From the NCBI RefSeq assembly GCF_032854445.1, contig NC_088301.1, positions 28,070,402 to 28,134,401 of the forward strand: a stretch of 64,000 nucleotides of DNA, read 5' to 3'. A model generated the notes under the pieces. That model was not told where the DNA came from. It was given only the letters and a program-made list of their open reading frames with translations, and made no database searches. Source of the DNA: Liolophura sinensis. Its lineage: Eukaryota > Mollusca > Polyplacophora > Chitonida > Chitonidae. The position numbers and the translations under genes are program-made. This document shows positions 12,935 through 23,404 of the stretch, in pieces; the first letter of the stretch is position 1, and every line of letters begins with the position of its first letter.

Positions 12935-13109
12935 GGCACTGACCTAGAACCCAGGTCTGGGTATGTGGGGAAGTCTGCCAGCAACCAGCGGAAGGTCGTG
13001 GGTTTCCCCTCGGCTCTGCCCGGTTTCCTCCTACCATAATGCTGGTCGCCGCGGTATAAGTGAGATATTCTTGAGTATGGCGTAAAACATCAATCAAATA
13101 AATAAATAG
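12935..13109 (+). mobile_element. SINE family A, 5' part lost
   Basis: Body and tail only (CCAGCAACCAGCGGAAGGTC to ATCAAATAAATAAATAG). The tRNA-like head is missing or unrecognisable. Confidence 0.75.
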
Positions 13110-13203
13110 AACCTATGGGCACGCAGTGGGAATCATTCACATAGTTGTCGATGATGTCAATGGGGAGATCCTAATTAGTGGTACAGCCTTATAAAAAAAA
13201 AAG

Positions 13204-13458
13204 GGGGCCGCCGTGGCTCAGTTAGTTAGCGCACTAGCGCAGCGTAATGACCCAGAGGCCTCTCACCAATGCGGTCGCTGTTAGTTCAAGTCCAGCTCAT
13301 GCTGTCTTTCTCTTTGGCCATATGTGGGAAGGTCTGGCAGCAACCTGCGGACGGTCGTGGGTTTTCTCTGGGCTCTTTCCTCCCACCATAATGCTGAACG
13401 CCATCGTATAAGTGAAATATTCTTGAGTATGGCGTAAAACCCCAATCAAATAAATAAA
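13204..13458 (+). mobile_element. SINE family A, full length, perfect target duplication
   Basis: Complete head, body and tail flanked by a perfect 15-bp duplication (TTATAAAAAAAAAAG) at 13189-13203 and 13459-13473, so the insertion is young. The target is A-rich, as expected for LINE-type priming. Confidence 0.93.
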
Positions 13459-13473
13459 TTATAAAAAAAAAAG

Positions 13474-14519
13474 ATACTCAGACACTTAATGGAGATGATA
13501 TTTCTGGACTGTCATATTTCAGTCATACTTATTTGACTGGTGTTTAATGTTGTGCTCTAGAGTTTTTGACTTATTCAAAGGCGGGCCGTATTATCAATCC
13601 GAGCCAAGTCCAAAACTGGCGATACTGGTCTCAGTTTGGTCCCATATTTCAAGTTCAGGAAACTGTGTTCATTATTTCCTGAAATGGACCCAAGCATCTG
13701 TTTCCTGAATTGGACACGTATAACTGTTGCCTAAGTGGGAAACATTAAAGAGTTTACTAAATAGGCAACTTTTCGATGTGTGCTTCCTATTCAGGCAACA
13801 TGCGATATGTTTCCTGTTGAGGAAATGTCTGTGCTTATGGAATGTGTCCAATTTCGGAAACGGCCATTAAAAAATTAAATATCTCAAATTAACGAAGGCT
13901 AACGACAAAGACACGTGCTATATAATAACAAGTATATACGTGACTACTTTTGTGCAAGAGTTCATTGTGGAGAAAAATGAAACCGAATTTTTATAATGAC
14001 ATTTATGTAGTCAGCCTATTGTCAGAATTCTAATATTTCCTAAATACATGTAAAGTTATAAAAATAAATGTACGTACTAGGTCAACCAAACTTTACTATC
14101 TTTCATTTTACAAACAAATATATAAAATTCATGAAAGTTTCCTGTATAGGACACTTAGGTCCTAATCCAGAAACGTTTCCGGATTTCGATTTTAATTAAG
14201 GGAGTTGGAAAAACCACTGACCATTAGCAAGTTTCTGACACACTTTTCTACGGGGATGTACAGAGATATGCACAGCAAGTGGTTTCAACAACCCCTCAGA
14301 CAGCCCAAACATCCACAAAAGGGTTGTTGACTTCTTATCGTCACCCCAACAAACAGTGGAGGAATCGCCAAATTCCCTGCCCAGGCCAATTTTTAACCTG
14401 CATTTTGTGTGTCTTGGAGAGGCACCTTTAATGATAAAATCATAACTCACTGCCTAATTCGGTACTATATCAAATGTCTATAAGAGGCTTAAAGTTCTTG
14501 GCAGATATTCAAGCATTTG
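13474..14519. other. Intergenic, no gene seen
   Basis: AT-rich spacer. Between about 13660 and 13870 the words GTTTCCTGAA and GGAAAC recur several times in both orientations, giving a weakly repetitive stretch. A minus-strand 84-codon open frame at 14196-14450 resembles nothing I know. Confidence 0.5.
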
Positions 14520-14600
14520 GGTCAAAATTAAAGTCGTCGTCATATGACCGAAAAACTGTTGATCACAACGTTAAACCCCAAGCACTCACTCACTCACTCA
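14520..14600 (+). mobile_element. SINE family B, 3' end only
   Basis: Reads GTCGTCATATGACCGAAAAA, then ACGTTAAACCCCAAGCACTC and CACTCA repeats. This is the family B tail, which resembles the LINE 3' end at 42.0 kb. Confidence 0.75.
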
Positions 14601-14801
14601 AAATTAAAGCCCTTGAGGTCTGTTGGCTGGACAGTCTTAAGTTGCCTTGACAGTCAACATGTAATTTGTGGCAATTAGGTGCCATACTGTGAGGCGTCTT
14701 GACCAACTTTCCACACTAAGTCATAAATACGAATAAATAATTAAATACTGTTACTGTTAAACAAATCAAAGTGACTATTCATATGAAAACCAAATGAAAG
14801 A

Positions 14802-14807
14802 TTTAAT
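14802..14807 (-). terminator. GATB candidate poly(A) signal (ATTAAA)
   Basis: ATTAAA on the minus strand about 70 nt past the GATB stop. It is the nearest variant of the canonical signal and was found by eye only. Confidence 0.45.
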
Positions 14808-14876
14808 GTCACTGCCTACCAAAAGAACATCATATAAGCAAATCTGACCAATGTACAATACTATGAGCTCCAGCTG

Positions 14877-16538
14877 TTAACCATTCAGGAGCTTAGTCAT
14901 CACTTCAACTACATGTTTTCCACTCGCTCTTTTCTCAGATTTCACCACAACTAAATTCACCAATTTGTGGAAAACTTTCTGTTTCCCAGATTTATATTTT
15001 TTAACTAGCCCTGGGTATTCCTCTATTACTTCAACACACCATTTTTCCACTAAAGCTGCATCAGTTATCAAAAACAGGTTATTCTCAATGGCTATTTCAG
15101 TTAAGCTCTTTGCAGAATTTTCAAGCATTAGGAGCAGAGCTTTACTGGCCATACTCTTAGATAACAGCCCATTGTCAACTCGTGCACAAAGTTCTCCAAA
15201 TTTCTCTGCACTTACACCACAGTCCTTCACGTTAATCTGTCTTTCTTTTAAGTAGTACGTAAGATCAATCTTGAGAATATCACACACAGTTTTTGCATTT
15301 TTAGCAGAAGTTTCCATAACATCTTCAAAGTACTCAACCATTCCTTCGCTGTTCACCAGAAATACACTGTTCTCCACAGACAGGGCATACTTTTCCTGTA
15401 GACGCCTTCTGGTCTGCCCAGGTAATTCTGGAAGAGAACTCCGCAGAGAGTCGATGTTTATGACCTGTTCAGGGTTAACTCCCTTAACATTATCTGTATT
15501 GTCATACAGTCTCAATGTGGGTAAGTTAGGTTCAGGCATAAATCTGTAGTCTTGTTTGATTTCTTTGTCCCTCATTGGCACAGTTTCATCTGTTTCCATG
15601 TCAAATGAGCGTGTCTCATTGGTCACTTCCCCACCTCCGCTTATCACCATGATCTGCCGTGCAATTTCAAATTCTATAGCCTTGGCAACATTTCTTATAC
15701 TGTTGATGTTTTTGACTTCTGTCCTGATCCCAAAAGCCTCACCAGGGTGATGGACAGAGATGTTCGCATCCACTCTCATTGATCCTTCTGCCATTTTCCC
15801 GTCACATGCCCCAATTGCCACAAGGATGCTTTGTAATTCCTTCACGAACGCAGCAGCTTCTTCTCCATTTGAGAGATCAGGATGTGTAACAATTTCCATG
15901 AGACCTGTTCCAGCTCGGTTAAGATCGATTAAGCTATAACCCCCATCTTCATCGTGTAGACTCTTCCCACTGTCTTGTTCCAACTGAACCTGTATTATAC
16001 GCACAGATTTCTCAAATGGCATCTTGAGAACTGCTGGGTTATAAACTATAAAATCCAACCTGCCATCAACAGCTAAAGGCATTCTCTGCTGGGTAATTTG
16101 ATAGCCTGCAGGAAGATCAGCATAGAAGTAATGTTTTCTGTCAAACTTTGAAACTTTCTGCACTTTACAGTTTAAAGCCAGAGCAGATTTAACCCCAGCT
16201 ATCACACATTCTCTGTTCAGCACTGGTAAAGTACCCGGCAATGCCGCATCAAAGTAGGACACCTGTGTATTCACTGCACCCCCAAATTCGTTACGAGACG
16301 ATGAGAATAGTTTTGTTTTGGTGGCTATTTGGGCGTGAATTTCTAACCCAATGACGCCTTTCAACTTCGAACTGTGTTTGACATCCACTGTCTTTTTCCT
16401 TGCATCACTTTCGTTTTCAGATTTCAGGTGCACACATGCTTGGCTTTTCAGCCCGCGTCTTCCACAGAAGACTTGCTGATAAATCTTTTGTGTTACGCTA
16501 GGATTAAGACCAGTACAACCTCTAAACATTGCTGTCAT
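14877..16538 (-). CDS. GATB: GATB, glutamyl-tRNA(Gln) amidotransferase subunit B, mitochondrial
   Basis: With GatA and GatC it converts Glu-tRNA(Gln) to Gln-tRNA(Gln) in mitochondria. The single uninterrupted frame of 553 codons is near the length of animal GATB. Residues 1 to about 60 are a Cys/Arg/Lys-containing leader fitting a mitochondrial presequence. GLEIHAQ (64-70) starts the GatB catalytic core. The family signature DRKHYFYADLPAGYQITQ lies at 133-150, followed by DLNRAGTGLMEIVTHPD and RMDANISV-like (RVDANISV). The C-terminal part is the helical Yqey/tail domain that binds tRNA. The ATG at 16538 has no better upstream rival. Odd point: human GATB has many introns, while this copy has none, so it is either an intron-loss lineage or a retrocopy that stayed intact. 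No poly(A) remnant or flanking duplication was seen. Confidence 0.96.
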   Translation of the reverse strand: MTAMFRGCTGLNPSVTQKIYQQVFCGRRGLKSQACVHLKSENESDARKKTVDVKHSSKLKGVIGLEIHAQIATKTKLFSSSRNEFGGAVNTQVSYFDAALPGTLPVLNRECVIAGVKSALALNCKVQKVSKFDRKHYFYADLPAGYQITQQRMPLAVDGRLDFIVYNPAVLKMPFEKSVRIIQVQLEQDSGKSLHDEDGGYSLIDLNRAGTGLMEIVTHPDLSNGEEAAAFVKELQSILVAIGACDGKMAEGSMRVDANISVHHPGEAFGIRTEVKNINSIRNVAKAIEFEIARQIMVISGGGEVTNETRSFDMETDETVPMRDKEIKQDYRFMPEPNLPTLRLYDNTDNVKGVNPEQVINIDSLRSSLPELPGQTRRRLQEKYALSVENSVFLVNSEGMVEYFEDVMETSAKNAKTVCDILKIDLTYYLKERQINVKDCGVSAEKFGELCARVDNGLLSKSMASKALLLMLENSAKSLTEIAIENNLFLITDAALVEKWCVEVIEEYPGLVKKYKSGKQKVFHKLVNLVVVKSEKRASGKHVVEVMTKLLNG

Positions 16539-16984
16539 AGTCGTCTAATTATCATAAACAACATTAATCACCTCGGATCTAAACAACTGAGTACACGCGC
16601 CTTAATCTTGCAGTATGCCTCTGCACGACATTCTCCGCAACTCGGTTATTACCGGAAATACAGCCGGCATTGCAATACTCTTACCCAAATCGTTGCCTAT
16701 AAACATGGGCATCACGTCCACGAGGAGAACGGACATCCATGAGCAGACCGGAACATGTAACGTGTTCGTTTTCAAATAACTCGGCAAGGTACGAGACCAT
16801 AGGCCTGTATATTTATATGGGCCTATATCCGAGCAGATAAACTCTCAACACTTTCAACCCCTTAATATCAGATAACACAGACATTACTATAACCCTGTAG
16901 ACCTTTTCTAATGTGTCATAGTTAATTAATAACCTAATAATTCCCCATCACTAACTGGAAAAAAAAAAGATATTAAAGATCCAC
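16539..16984. other. GATB upstream region
   Basis: No gene seen. At about 16710-16745 there are two diverged copies of the CCACGAGGAGAACGG word of the neighbouring 53-bp array. A matching block lies inverted at about 25720-25785, so the inverted-repeat relation extends slightly beyond the two main arrays. Confidence 0.5.
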
Positions 16985-18950
16985 GAGGTGGACGTTGTCT
17001 AGTTCACCTCTCTATAGGTATAAAGTATAACATCCACGAGGAGGACGGTGGCTAATTTACCTTCCTGCGCGTATCAGGTAAACATCCATGAGGAGGACGG
17101 TGGCTAATTTACCTTTCTACTGGTATGAAGTATAACATCCACGGGGATGTCGGTGGCTAATTTATCTTCCTGCAGGTATAAAGTACAACATCCATGAGGA
17201 GGACGGTGGGTGATTTATCTATCTATAACTATACAGTGCAACATCCATGAGGAGGACGGTGGCTAGTAAACCTTCCTGCAGGTATCAGGTACAACATCCA
17301 TGAGGAGGACGGTGGCTAATTTACCTTCCTGCAGGTATAAGGTAGGCCTACAACATCCATGAGGAGGACGGTGGCTGATTTATCTATCTATAACTATACA
17401 GTGCAACATCCATGAGGAGGACGGTGGCTAGTAAACCTTCCTGCAGGTATCAGGTACAACATCCATGAGGAGGACGGTGGATAATTTACCTTACTGCAGG
17501 TATAAGGTACAACATCCATGAGGAGGGCGGTGGATAATTTACCTGCCTACAGGTATAAAGTACAACATCCATGAGGAGGATGGTGACTGATTTATCTATC
17601 GATAACTATAGAGTGCAACATCCATGAGGAAGACGGTGGCTAGTAAACCTTCCTGCAGGTATCAGGTAGAACATCCATGAGGAGGGCGGTGGCTAATTTA
17701 CCTTCCTGCAGGTATAAAGTACAACATCCATGAGGAGGATGGTGACTGATTTATCTATCGATAACTATACAGTGCAACATCCATGAGGAGGACGGTGGCT
17801 AGTAAACCTTCCTGCAGATATCAGGTAGAACATCCATGAGGAGGGCGGTGGCTAATTTACCTTCCTGCAGGTATAAAGTACAACATCCATGAGGAGGGCG
17901 GTGGATAATTTACCTTCCTGCAGGTATAAAGTACAACATCCATGAGGAGGGCGGTGGATAATTTACCTGCTACAGGTATAAAGTACAACATCCATGAGGA
18001 GGACGGTGGCTTGTTTACCTTCCTGCAGGTATAAAGTACAACACCCATGAGAAGGACGGTGGCTAATTTAGCTTCCTAGTGGTATAAAGTACAACACCCA
18101 TGAGGAGGACGGTGGCTAATTTAGCTTCCTAGTGGTATAAAGTACAACATCCATGAGGAGGATGGTGACTGATTTATCTATCGATAACTATACAGTGCAA
18201 CATCCATGAGGAGGACGGTGGCTAGTAAACCTTCCTGCAGGTATCAGGTACAACATCCATGAGGAGGACGGTGGCTAATTTACCTTACTGCAGGTATAAG
18301 GTACAACATCCATGAGGAGGGCGGTGGCTAATTTACCTTACTGCAGGTATAAAGTACAACACCCACGAGAAGGACGGTGGCTAATTTACCTTCCTACTGG
18401 TATAAAATACAACATCCATGAGGAGGACGGTGGTTAATTTGCTTTCCCATACGTATAAGGGACAACATCCATAGGGAGTACGGTGGCTATTTTATCTTCC
18501 CGTTCGTATAAGGTACAACATGCACGAGGAGGACGATGGCTAATTTACCTTCCTGCAGGTATAGCGTACAACATCCACGAGGAGGACAGTGACTAATTTA
18601 CCTTCCTGCAGGTATAGCATACAACACCCACGAGGAGGGCGGGGGCTAATTTACCTTCCTACTGGTATAAAGTACAACATCCATGAGGAAGACGGTGGCT
18701 AATTTACCTTCCTGCAGGTATAAGGTACAATATGCACGAGGAGGACAGTGGCTAATTTACCTTGCTGCAGGTATAAAGTACAACATCCACGAGGAGGACG
18801 GTGGTTAATTTATCTTCCTGCACGTATAAGGTACAATATCCACGAGGAGGACAGTGGCTAATTTACCTTCAGGCAGGTATAGCATACAACATCCACGAGG
18901 AGGACGGTGGCTAATTTATCTCCCTGCAGGTATAAGGTACAACATCCCAA
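16985..18950 (+). repeat. 53-bp minisatellite, left array
   Basis: About 37 imperfect copies of a 53-bp unit containing ACATCCATGAGGAGGACGG, GGCTAATTTACCTTCC and TGCAGGTATAAAG. A variant unit (GTGACTGATTTATCTATCGA) recurs at intervals, so the array grew partly by blocks of several units. It is the inverse of the array at 23.4-25.3 kb. Confidence 0.95.
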
Positions 18951-19117
18951 CCTTTTTGACGGAGAGCAATTCTGAAGTTGTTCGGCAACATTCCATTCTG
19001 AATTCATTTTATGACATTGATTACTCAGATATCAGTTCTTTAAGCAAAACAGATATCCATGGTGAAGAGAGAGAATGTTCGCAGTTATGGATCTGTTTAT
19101 TGATGTTTGCTCTTCAG

Positions 19118-19220
19118 AACATATTGTCAATGTAAGGGCTGTGCAGAGTGGTTTCACCCAGGCTCTATGGACGACAATGAAGACAGCAACCCTACCGACT
19201 TCGTCTGCAATACTTGTCTG
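19118..19220 (+). pseudogene. PHD-type zinc-finger half exon
   Basis: A 34-codon exon-like block with an acceptor (CTCTTCAG) and a GTGACT donor. It reads TYCQCKGCAEWFHPGSM and ends DFVCNTCL. The order C-x-C-x2-C, W-F-H, then C-x2-C is that of the second half of a PHD finger, the domain that reads histone tails, although the residue after WFHPG is Ser where the PHD ligand Cys usually stands. No preceding exon with a compatible phase (2) and the first half of the finger was found. It may be a decayed gene, or a captured exon within the inverted arrays. Function unknown. Confidence 0.4.
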
Positions 19221-19778
19221 GTGACTATACTTACTTTATAAACTCATGCATGACTATAATTCATGAAAATATTCTCCCAATCCACCAATATCGTCAATGC
19301 CAAAAGAACCATTGTATTCCGCGTTTCGTCGTTTAAAGTTTTCTACCTTTTCAGGACAATCTCCCTAAAAAAAAACAAGACAGACGAGAAAGATTAGTAG
19401 GTCTGCAGTAGTGCAAGTATGTATAGGCCTACATTCAATGGTTCATTTACTTTCCTGCATATTACTGTATGGAACTCTCATTCAGTTTTCTCATATATTT
19501 CATAATTTTATTACAGAACCTTCCTCCATACATACGTCGACTGTAATTGAGACTTCCACAATGCAAGCTCTCACATGCAAATCATTTCCAACTAATTCTT
19601 ACTGAGGAAAAATTATGCACATTATAACAGATGACAAAGAGCAAAGTTGCATATTGCAGGGTTTTTTTTGACAGTTTTTTATTTGTTACACAGACGCCCT
19701 GTAGAACAGAAGATGACAAAATAGCATCACGTGCTACACGAAGAGCTCCCACAGTAAGGGTAACCTTATTACTACACG

Positions 19779-20013
19779 TAGCGCAGCGCAATGACCCAGA
19801 AGCCTCCGCCAATGCGGTCGCTGTGAGTTTAAGTCCAGCTTATGCTGGCTTCCTGCCCGGTCGTACGTGGGAAGGCTTCTCAGCAACCTGCGGATGATCG
19901 TGGGTTTTCTCCGGGCTTTGCCCGGTTTCCTCCCACCATAATGCTGTCGTATAAGTGAAATATTCTTGAGTACGGCGTAAATGGCCAATCAAACAAGTAA
20001 ATAAATAAATAAA
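19779..20013 (+). mobile_element. SINE family A, 5'-truncated at insertion
   Basis: Starts within the tRNA-like head (TAGCGCAGCGCAATGACCC) and ends in an AAATA tail. It is flanked by the 12-bp duplication TATTACTACACG at 19767-19778 and 20014-20025, so the missing 5' end was lost during insertion rather than later. It abuts the tail of the family B copy that follows. Confidence 0.85.
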
Positions 20014-20025
20014 TATTACTACACG

Positions 20026-20345
20026 CGGAGTGAGCGAATGAGTGCTTGGGGTTTAACGTCGTACTTAACAATTTTTCAGTCGTATGACGACGAGGAGTCC
20101 TTATGGTGTGTGCATATATAGTGTGTCTTCTTGTGGTAGGGCGAGCCCATGCCGCCAAAGTTTGCCGCCACTGGAACATCATGCCGAAGACACCAGACGT
20201 GACGCCCCACCTAGTCACATTATACTGACACTGGGCCGAACAGTCCTGTTTCCTTGCTCTAACCTCTCAGTGCTGAGGGCCAAGCAAGGCAGCAACAAGT
20301 ACCGTTGCTATGATCCTACCCGTCCGCCTAGAGTGCCTCAATTCT
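20026..20345 (-). mobile_element. SINE family B
   Basis: Minus-strand copy. The tail (AGTGCTTGGGGTTTAACGTC), a body (CCACCTAGTCACATTATACT) and a central domain (CTTGTTGCTGCCTTGCTTGG on the minus strand) can be seen. The central domain resembles those at 32.5, 35.5, 50.9 and 54.6 kb. Confidence 0.7.
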
Positions 20346-20939
20346 GACCACTAATTTAAGAGATGCATTTCAAATTTGAATAGAATAATATACTTGTGTA
20401 TATCTGCATTGTGGTGCTTGGGGAGAGAAATGCTGGGCATGACTGAACATTGTTGCATGTGTTAGGGTTACGGTCTTTGTCTTGACCACATTCTTTCTAA
20501 TGCGTTTTGCTTTAGAATGTGTAACGATGTGGGCGTCGATTATGATAGGTGTTGCAGTCATTTCCTGTATGTTTTCAAGAAAGGTTCAACTTTTGTGATT
20601 TCTTGATTTTGCAGGTTTTCGTCAGAAGACATACTGGTGTCCAGGATTATTCCATTTGCGGACGAGAAACTCAACAATGAGGAGCAGGATTCCAACATGT
20701 CTATTTGTGTATCTGATGTCATTTCACAGATATGGATAAGGGAGCAGTTGTCATGCAGGTGACATTAACGCGTATACTCAAAATGTTTAGAAATAACAGG
20801 TGGGTCTAAGCCTCAAGAGAAAGAAAACTTAAAAATGAATTCAGCATCAGTAGAAAAAATACCATTAAACTGGATTTTTAACCGAATTAAACACAATGTT
20901 TGGATTGTATATATAGGCCGCATAATGCTGAAATTTCAG

Positions 20940-21654
20940 GTTGGTGTAACAGACCAGTATCTGGAAGGCTTGTTGACAGAGAGAGGCTCAAAGTGGTATG
21001 TACAGCTTAAATCTGTACACTTCAATTATTTTCTTTGTATCTTACATATTTTTCTATATTTCCACATATGCATACGCGCATTCTCGGTGGAAGTTTCGCA
21101 CAGTCACTTGTGTGAACAACAATTAGCTTAGGAATATCTACATATTTTTTGCGCTGTTATAATTTACAGACACAGTGTATTTAATTCACACTTGTATTTG
21201 ACTATATACAGTAGTTTTAAATATATGATCATATCTGTATTTCTCTTTTCTTCTGTAGTGACGTGCAGCACCCCTGTACATTCATATCACACAAACTCGA
21301 AAGATTTCACTGCTATTTGAAGAATAGATGCTGTGGAACAAATAATTAATCTGTTACATGACATATAGTTTAATGTATTGTTTTACATCATATAGCCAGA
21401 CCTGATGGTAGCGAGTGATTTCAAAAAGATTTCCATGTTCTTCATCGCCCGGGGTTTTTATTATGTATCTGAAAAGAGTGTTTTAGAGTGTTTCACAGTG
21501 TTATGATGATATCTTATCCTAACCCCTTCCTCGTACAACTGTGTACATAATTATGTGTTTATCTAGGCCCGAGAGCTCTGAGCTGGAGATTTTCTTGACA
21601 AATCCGAGAAGGGAATTTCTAAAGGGTTTTGGTTTCTGTTATATCCTCGACTTG
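20940..21654 (+). pseudogene. Pair of exon-like blocks of unknown gene
   Basis: 20940-20995 (VGVTDQYLEGLLTERGSK) and 21567-21654 (ESSELEIFLTNPRREFLKGF) have good acceptor and donor sites, and their phases join (2 nt plus 1 nt, giving Trp). A possible earlier block at about 20615-20755 and later ones at 22215-22300 and 22705-22882 do not join cleanly in phase. I do not recognise the protein. It could be a diverged or decaying gene, or chance. Confidence 0.25.
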
Positions 21655-23404
21655 GTACGTAAAGGTGTGATTTCGGTGTATAAATCCTGCTACTGTATTT
21701 ATATATGTTTGACGTACCACAAACAAGGCTGCAAGAATTTGGAATTTTATAAATGTTTTATGAGTAAATTTTGGTTATTCAGGGTGTTATTTGGAATGGG
21801 TATATGTATGGTACTTCATAAGATTTTCTCTTTTAGGCTTAAACATATCTCGATGCCTATGTGAAAAAAAGTCCTTCAAATTGAAGCTTAGGGCCAAAAG
21901 GTACGTATAGGTACATATAGCTAGGATGGTTACCAGTAATCGCGGTTTACTCCATGCATGTTTCAAATAATCATGTCTATAGGGTTTTTTGTTACAGCAC
22001 AGAACTGGGATGTTCTGTTTGTTTGTTGTCACAGCTTATTTTGGTTCAAGAGTGAAGAAGAAAGTGACTTATTCATTGCTGCTTACATGGAGCGTGATTA
22101 AATTATGTGAAACAATCTGTATATGCTTTTGTATACCTTTTCTGTATATTTGCATTGGAAATGGACCATGATTATGTCTGTCTTTGTGATTATATTCTTG
22201 TGTAAAAACATTGCTTCAGGCGCCCGCCACATCTGGATCTGACACAAGCTAGTCCAGCTACCAGGAACCGAGCGAATTCAAAGGATTTTAAATGTGGATG
22301 GGTTTGTATTTACCTTGTATTTTATCTGCTTGTTTTTATTTTTTGGTATAATTAGATATGGCTATTACAGCTCCAGTTATACATGGATTAATAACGGAAT
22401 GTTACTCAATTAGTCTATTTATAGATTGTTTAAATGTGTATAAACATTTGACAAGACTTAAGCCATAAAAAAGAAGTAAGGTAACTAATATTGAAGTCAT
22501 CATATAGTCATTTACATTTAGATGTGTGTTTAATTATTTATCATTATAATTTCATAATTTTGTTCCGCGCGTGACTTGCTAAAAAGTGCGTGGGCATATA
22601 TTTTTAATTAGTAGTCATCTGTATACATTTCCAGATTTCAGTCTTTTACAAATGAATAGGAAGCCTTTGACAGGATTACATTCTGTTCACATTTTTTCTT
22701 TGAAGGTACGAAGGGACTGTTGGGAATAGGAAATGTAAGGAAGCTTTGGTTCTGGATGTAGTCATACTACTTGTATTACTTGTATCCAACAAACTGCACA
22801 TATCTTTACCAGAAGCAAGGCGAAAATGCTGTCAGACTGCACATTCATCGTTACACAGGGCACTTAAAATAAGTGAACAATGAAGAGCAGACCGCTTAAT
22901 CAGCATTACTGTGTCGTAACTGGCATGCTGTGTACGTAAATAATAGATGACTGATGGGTTCACAGTGTGTATTTTATCATGGCTTTATGCCTTGTACATA
23001 TAGCTTACACCTATAATGTATTTTGCATTCCACCTCCATACCATTCATTGTTTCCTTTACGCATGTATAGAATCTTAGAATGTACAAGAGAGTTTATACA
23101 CTAATGAACTTGCCTAGGGTACTGTTGCATTCGTTTTTCATTTTATAATAGTTTTTCTGTAAAGGTTTTAGCAAACCGGAAGAATACAATGCTGTAATCA
23201 TTTATAGGGAAGGGAATTTGTTGAATTAGAGTTTCTGTTTGCAAACTCTCCTTGGGAAGTGGGTTATGACACTGCGCGAGGGCTCCTTACAATACATATA
23301 TCCAATCTAGGATTATATTCTAAGGTACTGTGAATCCTTTCTCATATACGTTTATGTAGAGAAAGGCAAACTGGGTTTGTCCTCGTTGATGTTGGGCTTC
23401 ACTC

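Larger units (their letters stand above)
18951..23404. other. Interior between the inverted 53-bp arrays
   Basis: About 4.5 kb of mostly AT-rich DNA enclosed by the two arrays. It holds two SINE copies (19.8-20.35 kb) and several short plus-strand exon-like pieces with GT-AG borders (19118-19220, 20940-20995, 21567-21654). I found no long open frame on either strand. It may be the body of a foldback-type element or an older gene remnant invaded by the arrays. Confidence 0.45.

Noticed and set aside
16985-18950. CRISPR-like array
   Set aside because: Units are contiguous 53-bp tandem repeats without unique spacers, in a eukaryotic genome.
20230-20345. Peptide with GSNKYRC resembling the end of the RAG2 PHD finger
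   Set aside because: The DNA is the central domain and body of a family B SINE, which recurs at 32.5, 35.5 and 54.6 kb.
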